From Mya arenaria (Eukaryota > Mollusca > Bivalvia > Myida > Myidae), in the NCBI RefSeq assembly GCF_026914265.1, contig NC_069131.1:12732294-12796293 (forward strand): 64,000 nucleotides of DNA. The letters are read 5' to 3'. Below the pieces are notes generated by a model, which saw nothing but the letters and a program-made list of their open reading frames with translations, was not told where the DNA came from and did no database searches. The position numbers were made by a program, and so were the translations under genes. Position 1 is the first letter of the stretch. Every line of letters starts with the position of its first letter. Shown in pieces: positions 33,953 through 46,080 of this stretch.

Positions 33953-36430
33953 ATTATAAACTTAATAATTATACATTTAAAATGTTCAAGCAAATCATGT
34001 GTATATGCCTACAAAAGAAATTTTTAACACAGAGTTATTAATCACACTTAAGTAATGTTAGCTTAATCATTATTGTTTATGTACTTTTCATCACAAACAG
34101 TAGGCATTTTACGAAAAATGTTAATTTTTCTCAATGTTCATGTACACGCGCCCAAAAATGTAAGCAAGGACAATATTTCGACATATAATCGCAGCATCAG
34201 TACACAAGTTACTAGTGACAGTACAAAAGTGTGATGTCGTCTGCGAAAATGAGTCTTGCTGGGTCATTCGCGTCAATGACAACTTTTAACCAAGAGACAG
34301 AAAACAAAACAAATGTATCAATGGGGAAAGTAAAAGGAAATAACCTTTTTGAAAATATGTTTAAAAAACACGTAGCCTGAAACATCGCAAAAGTGAAAAC
34401 GTCACGTTTTCCTCTCCAGAACTCATTACCGCTGATGACGTCACAATTACACATGTGTGGCAAGATCCAAGAATGCTCTAGCTTTAATATGTGTCGAGAT
34501 ACGTGCTTTTGGTTTACTTGATAAAAAGAACTAGTATAAGAATCCGCCTGCAGCGTCTTTTTTAAATCATTCTGATGGTAACGATGGTGAAGCAGGTCGA
34601 CTCTATCCTACCACAGTCAAGACAATGCTGTAACTTTTGAGTGTGATCTAAGGTTTTGAGTTGATATAAACATTGTCATGAACGTTATTTTGCTGAATAA
34701 GCTTCGGGCCGCGTTTCGATAAAGATCGTATATTTCCAGGCGTAGCATCGTTTTTGGCGAAAGCTGCGTTTCAAAAACATAAAATCGTAAGGACATGTGT
34801 CGTATATATTCTGTCAGTAGCTTTACGTGTGTACCTGAGCGCTCTTAAGCAACGTAAAGCAACTTACGACTAAGATATCTTATTAAAACGTAAAACGGAA
34901 TCCTCTTGCTTGCACGTCAACATGTTGAGAGTGTAAACAAAATATCTAACAACATAATTGCAAATAAAATAAATGAAATACTCACTTTTGCGTCTTATCC
35001 TGTGCAACATGAATTGGTTATTTCATATTTCTTTAATTTGTTCAACTTCAAATATTGAACTTAATAATTAACTGCTAAAACGGATTACAAGTCGGTTAAG
35101 CGGTTTTAAAATAAAAACAGAACAGCCTTTATAAGGTTAAATACATTCAGTATTCGCTCGTTAACCATGAGGTCACCTATACAAGTAGGAAGCACTTTAT
35201 GTATAAGTATTACCTGTAAAAATAATAATGTAACACTTTAAATGGTCCAGAAGGAATGTTTTCAAACACATTTAAGAGAACCGCTCACACATTTCATGTT
35301 GGCGACATTTGTTTATCAACTTTTGTTGTAACAGTAAGTGATTCAAATGATTAAACTATTTCGATACAAGAAATAAAATTACAATGGTCATTATGTTCCA
35401 TAGTTTAAGCATTTTATGGAGCAATGTTTGATGTTAGTATATGTTAAGACGATGTACGTTTGTATAAGTCTCTTAATGAAATGTTTGTCTGTAATATTCA
35501 CCATACACATGTATAATTCAAACATGTTAAACTTGCTTATATCCACAACTCTGGCGATTTATTTATATATCGTTAGGCCAAAATTCTTTGTTTCTACTAA
35601 CGTTTTTAAAAAGGGATGTAGGCATAACCATTTTTTTTTCTTAAAACCGGGATTCTGTAATAAATCGACCTCTAACATGGTATGTCCCAATTTAAGAAGA
35701 TTTTGAATATCAAATTGTTAAAGTTTAACGAGTACACTCAAATTGCACAAATAACGAAAATCTACACAGCAAAAACAGTGTATAAGATCGGGAAGAAAAA
35801 ATATGGTCGGTCGGGTAAGAGGAAACAAACAAAGTAGATACGCCTTACTCGGATCCGCCGATCCGATCGTCTCTTTTTTGAGGGTAAAAAACAGGGCAGT
35901 TTAAACTTGGAAAAAAAACCGACATCCTTCTGTCAATCCGACAACTATATGTCTGACCTCAATCATCCGTACCGGTAATGATTTTTGGATACCATTTCAA
36001 CATTTATTGAACTTATATTTATTTTGTCTAACCATTGTTTTCCTGGTCATAGTTCATCACAATTTTATAAATAACTAAGCTTGTATGTGAATTCAAATAT
36101 GATAAGACAAAAGTGTCTCTCTTCCCTTTGTTCTCATTACATTGGTATATCTTTAAACAGTTAAACCATTTTCAGAGAGGTGATTGTTTGCTATACATAT
36201 ACTGTTCAGTTTTTGTTCTTTTATATAGCTATTTTTTCATGTCTGTGTTTTAATTTTGTTTCTTTCAGTGTCGTTTTTGAAGTAACGTCAAATTATTTTT
36301 ATTTTGTTTAAAATCTTGCGGATTTCGAGTGTGTCTGTATGTTTGACAGTGTCGTTCCTTTATATAACAGACGTGAAAACAAAATATAAATAATTTAAAG
36401 TTTTTGTTCTTTCTGGAATTGTATGACATC
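33953..36430. other. intergenic, no gene recognised
   Basis: ORFs at 34212-34463 (minus) and 35416-35706 (plus) lack coding bias. No RING or B-box exon for the NHL-like gene was seen. Confidence 0.4.
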
Positions 36431-36434
36431 ACTC

Positions 36435-36748
36435 TTTAAGCTGCAGTCTGACAGTTTTTACCCTTTTTTAGTTTTAGTCAATGGAATGCAGTTATATAAG
36501 ATAACTCACAATAGAACAGATCTAAATTGTTTGAAAATCTGCCGAAAATTTAGTGTGTCTGAAACCGTTAGTAACGCTTTTAGCCATTAAACATTTTCGA
36601 ACGCTAATGTGAAAGACTGCGATCTGATCTTTTGTTAGCAATCTTATATCACTGGTTTCAAGACGTTTGCGCAAAGATTGCTTCATTCGAAGACAAGAAC
36701 TAAAAAAACAGTTGTCAAAACGGTCAATCTGTCAGAGTGAAGCTTTAA
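36435..36748. mobile_element. MITE family 2, copy E
   Basis: CTTTAAGCTGCAGTCTGACAG at the left and CAATCTGTCAGAGTGAAGCT at the right. About 314 bp, with inner arms also inverted (GATCTGATCTTTTGTTAGCA side). Confidence 0.72.
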
Positions 36749-37195
36749 AAGGGTCTATTTGATGAGGACAGAGCTTTATTACACGGTTGTTGGCATTTCA
36801 CAGAAATTGTTTTCAAATTAATGAAGTCAGTCGCAGTATGAATAAAATGAATATCATCAAAACACCTCCAAAAGGTGCAAATGCTAATAACTTTTGTAAT
36901 ATTGTTGCTTTATTCAGTCTTGTTACAGCAGAATTAATCATCAGATCTGACTATTGACCACTCGTGTCCACGCCATGTGTTTTTGTTCAAGCTGAGAGAG
37001 TATACATAACTACGCCAATCATTTCAATGTCGCATAAATAGTTTTGCGGAGCCGCGATTTAATTTGACATCGAAATGACCACCGAATCCAATTACTGTAA
37101 AAACAGGTACGAAAACTCTTTTCAGCAAATATTGACCGCCGAAAAAGACCAATTGCTTCCAACAAAAGAGCTACCTTTGTTTCTCTCACTTACCG

Positions 37196-37637
37196 TAAAT
37201 TAAAGAGGCCACGTGACATATGGATGGTCGAAGTAGCGCCATTAGTCTCTGCGTTTTTGTCAGCCAATCAGAATCGAGCATCGGCAAACGCCCTTCTTTT
37301 TCTCGCCAAAAAATAAGTTTTATGTTATGATTAATGTCATATCATAACAATCTTCAGACACTTTAATATCATAGTTGAATTAAATATATAGTTCTTATCA
37401 AAGCTTTAATATTACACGTTATTGCCTAAAACTGAGTTTCGCTGTGAATTCGCGGTTTTGGCAAATTAGTAACACTTTTTTGTGTTTATGTTATAAACAT
37501 TTTTTTCGTGTGGAGATTTCACGAAATCCTCAAGGGGTGTGGATGACTATTTACACATTCGTTGTGCCTCTTAGTCAGAATAAGCACATTTTTGTGAACG
37601 GCGCGAACCTTGATAAATACACGAAAAATATACAAAA
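37196..37637 (+). promoter_or_regulatory. candidate T-brain promoter and leader
   Basis: CACGTG (37210) and a CCAAT-type GCCAATCA (37263) lie upstream, with a TATA-like TAAATATATAG at 37381. These are short motifs only; no transcription start is demonstrated. Confidence 0.3.
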
Positions 37638-38377
37638 ATGATACGCCAAGAGGGTCTTAACTGCGAAATGCCTGTGAATAATTCATTTTCACCCTTCTCG
37701 GACTTAAGACGGGCGATATATCAAACTTCGGGAGAAAGTTATCCAAGCAGTAATGGAGGCTACCAAGGTGTTGCAGCGAACATTCATAAATATGACTGCA
37801 GTTTTCAAACTGGCGATGATGGCGCAGTTGGTGACCAGGGCGTCGTGTACGAACAACTTGGAGCCGAAGGCAACCTTGTTCCGACGGCTGGTCGGGAACA
37901 TGAAGCCGACGAGCCTCAGCAACGCGAGGATCTTATGTCGTGCCGGAAGCCGATCACCGTTGGGAAAGAGGACCACATGATCCTCCCAGCATGCCGGAAG
38001 TACCCTATGTTCAACCACCCGTCACAGTACCCTGTCGGCATTCAAAACTTTGGACCCAGCGGACCGGAATATGGGAAATCTGCCTTCACCGGTGGCGGAG
38101 CGCTATACCCGTCCACGTTTCAGCGGCAGAACCCTGCCTATTCCATGCCAATGTATACAGACTCATTCGGCATGGGACAACATTATTACCATGGTGGCCA
38201 GATGTCCCCGGCCCTCGGACACTCACCCCCGGGACTCATGCCCATGGGGTGCGTCCAGCCGGGCCCCGGGGCGGGCTTTTACCCCCACAACAGTGTGTGT
38301 GTGTACCTGTGTAATAGAGACCTGTGGTCCAAGTTTCACCAGCACACGTGCGAGATGATCATAACCAAGCAAGGAAG
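37638..38377 (+). CDS. Tbr: T-brain exon 1
   Basis: 740 bases: N-terminal region and the first 30 residues of the T-box, donor AG|GTAATC inside an Arg codon. Confidence 0.92.
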
Positions 38378-40210
38378 GTAATCACGCGTTTGTCAATTTT
38401 CAATTCAATTCAATTCAATTCAATATTTTTATTGCAGTAAACATAATAAACATGTGTATTGTAAATACATAATACAAATACAGTGCAATGCATGGATTTA
38501 GACAACAATTTTTTTGACTGAAGAGCATAGCATTTCTGTGTCTAATTTCAATTAAACAGTATTATTAATTTTGATATATTAAGAAAACTGAAAACAACAC
38601 AAAAAATACTACCAGTGTTTAGACTTGCTTTTGTTTAATTGCGAAATCTCAATGACCAGTTTTGTACATTAAATATGGAATAAGAATTCGTCCGGCGAAC
38701 TCATCCGTGGTAACATTAGCGTCAGCGGACTAGATCTAAATAGTGCTCATGAACATTTTAAGATGCAGGTTTTCATGCTTCCCAGCGAAAAGCGTTAGCG
38801 ACGCAACTAAAAATTAAATGATTTTAGATTATTAAAATTTGGTGTTTACAAATAAATGGTTAAACTATTTAGAGTATTAACCTGCAGTTGGCGTTTGATA
38901 TACTAGTATGTGTTAATGAGTTAATGTTATGACATTTATTTGAACGCCTTTTTAAGCCAACATAAGATCTATATTGTATGAGCGTTTTCTTCGACGTAAT
39001 CATTTTATTTTTTTAAATGATGTGATAAAATATGATTTATGCATTACAAAAGTTACAAAGAAAGACCGTCTTGTTCATCGACGTACAGGAAACTTTTCCA
39101 CATGCGTACGATCGAATATTGTATAACCGAGGACTTATTTTAGATACTTTAGTAAGTTGTACCGATCAAATTGAAAGATCTTCTTCAAGAATCAAATAAA
39201 ATTTAAACTGTCCAATAAAGCTCTTCGTTTCGAAATATATATATTTACTAGTCAAAAATATTATTTCGAAAATTCGATCGTACGATATGGGTGTTTATTA
39301 GATGTTTCCATTAAACATAAATATTAAGAACAACGTTACTTTAACTAGTTGTGGGCAAGTTTAATTCTAATATCTCAAAAAACGAAAACAACTCCAAGAA
39401 TAAATACCAGAATGCAATCAATTCCTTACAAATTTTGGACTCGTGCCTTGGAGGTTTGAGTTTCATTGGAAGAGGTCAAAATGTAAAAAATAAAAAATCG
39501 ATTTTTATTCACATGCAAACACAGTTATCGATCTATGGGCAAAGTAATCAATTTCGGTTGTAAATGACAGACAATCATTTTAGACGTTTCATAATCATAA
39601 ACAATAATATTAATATTTGAAAGCATATTAACGCTTCAAATTAATCTCGTGCTGAGCATGCTTAAATTTTAGAATAATAATTTGTTTCACTTCAGCGAAA
39701 TTTCAATTAGAATTTAATTTTTGTTAGTGAATTAACAACATGTGAATACGACATCCGCGCATTGCATCGATTTGGTTCAACATCAGATAAAATAAACATT
39801 TATAAAACCTACAATATAGGCATTGTATAGAGATTATTACAATCATTTTTAATGGAATAAATCAAAATTAGATGACCAATCAAGATGTATGAAAGGCCTA
39901 GTGTTATAATGTTATAATATTACAGAATCAAAACACACCGCCACCTGAAGAAGGTGATCTTTGGGATTAATAAATATTTGGATTAATCAGGATTGATCAA
40001 GATTGTATTAAGCTGATATACCTAACACGTTTGTTAATAGGTTTTCGATATATTTATTGAATTGTTTGGTTATATATTTTTATTTAGTTTTTATTTACTT
40101 TATTTTGTACTTCTTTTTGATTACTGTATTTTTTTATTTCTTTATTTCTTAATTTCATAATTATTTTATGTTCTTATTTATTTATTTATTGTTTATTCCT
40201 TTCCTTATAT

Positions 40211-40273
<63 letters not shown>

Positions 40274-40419
40274 TTTGTTTGTTTGTTTGTTTGTTTGTTT
40301 GTTTGTTTGTTTGTTTGTTTGTTTGTGTGTGTGTTTGTTTGTTTGTTTGTTTGTTTGTTTGTTTGTTTGTTTGTTTGTTTGTTTGTTTGTTTGTTTGTTT
40401 GTTTGTTTGTTTATTTAAT

Positions 40420-40486
<67 letters not shown>

Positions 40487-43400
40487 TTTCGTTCGTTCGT
40501 TCGTTCGTTCGTTCGTTCGTTCGTTCGTTCGTTCGTTCGTTCGTTCGTTCGTTCATTCATTCATTCATTCAATCATTCATTTATTAATTCATTTTGTCAT
40601 TCATTCATTCGTTCACCCATTTTTTTGTTTTCATGTATAAATTTATTTATGTATACATTTATTCATTACTCTTTTTATGTATACATTTATTCATTCATTT
40701 TTTATGTATACATTTATTCGTTAATATTTATTCATTCATAATTACACGTTTCGTTCATGTTTTGTTTACATAACTCATAATGTTGATTGTTAAATCGTAT
40801 ATTTTTAGTTTTTCTAAATATTTTAAAACAACAACAACAACACAAATGCGTTCTTTGAAATATATCAAAAAGCCAAGTCGGCACAGTTCTCCGTGGCGTC
40901 AGTCTGTCAGCTTGTATTGGCTAGGCAATGTTTGTGAAAGTTACGAAAGTGAAACAAACAATATTAAAAACATTTTTTTCTCACGGACGTATATTGGAAC
41001 TAGCATTTTTTTAGCCGGTATTTACCACAAATAAGTAACTGCTAAGTACTTCAAATGATAGAAATATAGGCATCCTTCGGAACTGTGAACCACAAAACGG
41101 CCTGAAAATCAGGAGACAATGGTTGTGGATCGCGGTTCAAGGCATGGCGCAGCGAACATTTATACCAAGTGTTTACATTAAAAGTCTATTATCAGTCATT
41201 TTGGACAATCATTGCCAATAATTAAACATGAAAAGATCAATAACATAGCTGATTGGTGCTGATTTCAGCCGTAAATGACAACAGTTGCGAAGATTGCTGA
41301 AATACTGTAAAGCGTTAGGCGTTTATATAGTCAAAATCGAGTGAAAGTTGATTTCGTTATACACCGTAAAAATACAAATGACAGTAACATTTACATAAAT
41401 AACTTAAAGATGCACTCTTACTCCAAAATAGATATACCACAATTAATAAAATTGTTTAAATATACCAAAAAGAATAAATAAATGTCAATAACAATGATTC
41501 TTATGAAGGATACCGAGGTTAATTTAAAAGAAAGGTGCAGAAACATAGTATTCTAACCTATGCGTGATAGTAAATCACTGTAAATCTTTTAGCATTCACC
41601 ACTCATTTAATATTTATGCGTTTTCAGCTATGAAATACATGGTTGCAATCGTGTTAACAGAAATTATTATTTTCCATAATTGCATTATTTAGTAAGTAGT
41701 TAAAGGTTTATCACTCAAAATTCATCTTTGTTATACATGTGTATGTATTGATTTTGAATAAGTGTCATTTTAACGTTTTATTTAGTATTCTAAACATTGC
41801 AAAAGCTTGCAGAAAACTCATATAAACCATTGACATAGTCACCACATCACCTGGGGTCATATTTATAAAGCATTTTAGTGAAAATGTTCATAAAGTATAT
41901 TGTTTTAACTTGAATTCAAAGAAAACAAAACAATGTTTTTACACTAAATATAGGGAAAGAAACAAAACAAAAGATCTATTTAATAATAAGGCATATAAAT
42001 GGTTTGTTGATAAAATTATTATATAGAAAAATAATTATTAGACTAATCATTCTTTCGAAAAAACGTTTACTTGAGTGATATCATTCGGAACTCCTCGGCC
42101 ATTTTTTTCAAAAACAACCTCGGATGTATTTGGACGGATTACATACTCAAAAAGAGGAACGTTTAAGTCCGCTGCAAGTAGATCGCTTAGTAATTTTATT
42201 TAGCAGTTAAACTTTTTGTCTTAACTGATGGGAATCTTTATTATGTTTGCAATAATACACTTCACTGGAAATCAATTTAAACTTAAATCAATAAATTTAA
42301 CTGTAAAACACTAAATTTATTTAACGATTTAATTCAAAAGAATACGAACTCCTTCAAATGATGTACCGGCATACATCCGAGGTTGTTTTTGAAAATAAAA
42401 TGACCGAAGAGTTCCGAATGGAGTGATATTTATTATTTTGAGTTATTTCTCAAGTACAAGTTGTGCTCTAGAAATAATATCTTCTAGAAAATATTGAGCA
42501 AAGATGTTTATCAATATTATGCACAAGCGAATGCGCTTTCAAAAAGAGTAAAACATCTATAATTTTGAATAACGTCATGCTGAAATGTGGAAAAAATCTT
42601 CAGATTTTTGTGATGCATTTACAAACAAATAGTCCTTTTCAAGCTTTCGAACAAGACAAGTCTGTTTTATCACATAGTCAAACACGGCAATTTATCGCAC
42701 ATAGTAATTTTTGTAAATGTTTCTAAGTAATTTGGCGTCAGTTCTCCATGATCTATATAGCAACGCATCCTCGGTACTCACGGTATTAATGTAGTATTGA
42801 ATATTAGTAACCTGCAGCCAACAACACCTTATATTTTGTATCAAATAGAGGATAATTGTTTGTTTCAGTGTAAGATCGTAATATATTTCGTCGAGTGAGC
42901 ACCTAAACATTAATGAGTGACGTAGCCACGAGTGAAATATTCAATGTGGTGTGCACGAGTATTTATTGTTCACGAAACTGTGAAATATCAATTGTATTCT
43001 ACTGATAAATCTCTATCAACCACCGGAAAACATTTTATAAAAAAGTATAGATATTGAGAGAATATTTTGTACCACTCTTCTTCATACAGTATCTCATATA
43101 TTTACAGACGAATGTTCCCGACCCTACAGTACAGCTTGACGGGACTGGAGCCCCACAGTCAGTATAATGTATTTGTGGACATTGTGCTAGCAGACAACAG
43201 TCATTGGAAGTTCCAGAACGGACACTGGGTCCCCTGCGGTCAGGCCGAGCAGCTCCCCCAAAGTAGGCCATATTCTAAGGATTTATTATTTGGCATTTGT
43301 TTTCCTTTGTTTTGGGCACACAATGTCTTCTGCACACATCGCTGTTTTTTTCTGAACTCCGCCCTTTACGTAATGCGATATGTTCCGCGAAAGTCCCTTT

Positions 43401-46021
43401 TGCGCTTAGATATGGATACGACAAGATATGAGACTCGGCTTAGTTTCTCGGGTGCGCTGGGGATCTCCTCAGCTCTGTGTTCAGATCATCTATTGCCCAA
43501 GATGTACTCGCCGCCCTCATAAGTGGGCAACATGCAATTAAGAGTTCATAACACTGAGTTTCAAAAAATGTTGAAAGGGTAAAGAATATTTAGTTTATGA
43601 AACTAGGTTTATACATTTGTTTGTTTAACATAATTTGCATAATTACCTGCTCATTTTAAACGACGCACTCACATATTTGTTCGTGTATCTCGCAATACTT
43701 CAAACAGTGTTTTTTTGCAAGTATCTACACTAATGGACAAGTCTATTATTGCCAAGTATTAGACAGTGGCAAATGACATATTTGGTACACAACTTTAAGT
43801 AAGCTGACAAAAGTTGCATTGCGAGACAAAGTAATGATTAATCGCCCCGCAAACACAGCTTCCAAGCAGCAGGCGACATCTTGAGACCGCCATTTTGTCA
43901 CCAGCGTCTATTCGGATAGTGTCATTACTTGTCGATGGTCGTTGAACAATCCGTTAAGATGGCGCTTACAGCCAATAGAGATAATTAGAGAAGTTCAGTA
44001 TTGACACTTGACCACAGCATGTCAGAATTGAAATTTTACAACCACAATTATTTACCTAAATTGGATAAAAAGTGTATTATTTAGAAAACAGAACGTCCGT
44101 TAAACCACAGAGTTGAAATCTTGAGTTTTCAAAGGATTTAAAATTATTATTATTTTGCCAAAAAATCTGATAAAAACAAAGCAAATGTAACATTTTTATT
44201 AACATGCACTGAGTAATTGTTAGATGACATGAAGTAAATTTTTAATGATTAAGACTAGGTGGTGGGAGTTTATCAAACGAGCCCTTCTTATTATCATTAA
44301 AATACAGTTCCAACACAAAATCTGACGCAATTAGTAAATATCGGATGAGTGGCAGTAGGCGGACCTTTAAACACCCGCGAATGTTGACATTCTTAATAAT
44401 AAAGCCTAGTCTTTAAGGCTTGCCAGTCTGCCATTTCATTGGCTAAAAATGTAGGTTGTATTCTAATATGCATAACCTGACTCAGAGTAAAAGTCGGCTA
44501 TTCTGAAAACTGTCACAAAACACCTGCTTGCATTCGCCATACAGTGGGAATTGTAAATCGACTCTTTATATCGTAATTTCAAAACTAAACTAACGGAATA
44601 TGTTCAATATGTTTAATTCATTTAATGAATGCAATACAAATATCCTCAGTCTGGAAGCCCCATCCTATACTCACTGTTATATGAACTCCGATCAAACCTG
44701 GTCAAAGTCGCATTTGAACTATTATATTTTTCCTAACACCTCGGGTTCAAAGGAGTGACAAGTCACACCGCACCTGTCTGTTACTGTCGGTCCTGTGGCG
44801 TGGCACTGGTTTAATAAGTCGCCTTTGTTCAAATATAGATGTATTTCTGAACTAAATATTCAGCGACTTTTCACCTTGGTAATACTGATGTAACCACAGG
44901 TGTAATAGCAATGTTTCCTTCCTTTCACAAGTGTGTGTATTAACACCCGCATTGGTTCAACCCTATAGTCCACCGAATATAAAGGTGTATTTTCACACAT
45001 ATATAACGTCTGTCCTCTATTAAACGGTGGTGGATCCGTGGTCTAGTGGTAACACACTTGCCTGTCAATCCAGGGGTCGCTGGTTTGATTCGCCGCGACT
45101 AAAAAGATACATATCGTCTTCCGGGGGAGGGGGGACGATAAATGGGGTCCCGTGTGGCAGTGCTGGTGCAGTACACTGGTGAACGTTAAAGAACCAGAGT
45201 AGCTCTTACCAGGGTTACAATATTATTGGAGCACTCGCCGAATGGAGATTGCCCGAGTGCGAATATAAATAAGCTTACAATCCCAAACGGCCAAAAGCGT
45301 AATTTGTGTGTATTTTTTTCTCCCACAGACGGACGAGTGTACCTCCATCCGGACTCTCCCAACTCCGGTGCACACTGGATGAAACAGGACATCGTGTTCA
45401 GCAAGCTCAAACTGACCAACAACAAAAACGCCGAGTCGGGACAGGTATGTCCAATCAATCCTGTGTGACATTGGTTCAATATTGGTTGAATGACAGACTA
45501 TTGGTCTTGTCCCTCTAGTTTCAACTGTAACAGTTCTATTTAGTCATTAAATATTATTCAACGTCATTTTAGATCATACTAGTAATTTTCTTAGATTGGA
45601 CGCAGTAACAGACAAATGTGTCCCAGTTAAAGTGCATGATATTTTACAGAAAACATGTTTATTATTATTTGTCATTTGAGAGAATGCTAGTATACCAGTA
45701 TACAATCTCATTAAAATCATATCGTGACGTTCACTTCATTTCATTACGTTTATGTACCACATAGCGTAACGTCGTGAAGCGTGTATTGGGGATCTGATTT
45801 TAATGAGATTGACCGGTATATATCTATACACATATCATTTGACCACCTAAAACGACGGCGATGCACACTCTGGCACTTAAATTTTCTGACTGATCTAGCA
45901 GAAACGCATAATACATGAATCAACCATTTAAATAAAAGACATTTTTTTAAATATAATAATTTTCTCCCGTATAAGCTCTATTGATTAAATTTCAAAGCAT
46001 ATTTGAAAAGGCTGTGTTACG

Positions 46022-46080
<59 letters not shown>

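Larger units (their letters stand above)
38378..43107 (+). other. T-brain intron 1
   Basis: 4.7 kb. It contains a CAATT pentanucleotide run (38401-38425), the large tetranucleotide tract (40200-40620), MITE family 3 copy 2 and Mutator-like MITE copy 2. No exon seen. Confidence 0.8.

Noticed and set aside
34212-34463. Minus ORF with LIFADDITLLY, reminiscent of the reverse-transcriptase FADD box
   Set aside because: No other reverse-transcriptase motif on either side and no coding bias. A chance match.
40168-40741. Hydrophobic FIYL/FVCL ORFs resembling membrane proteins
   Set aside because: Direct reading of tetranucleotide microsatellites.
43263-43522. Extension of T-brain exon 2 to 43522
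   Set aside because: The next exon joins in phase at 43262 with a canonical donor and restores the conserved T-box. The extension has no T-box similarity.
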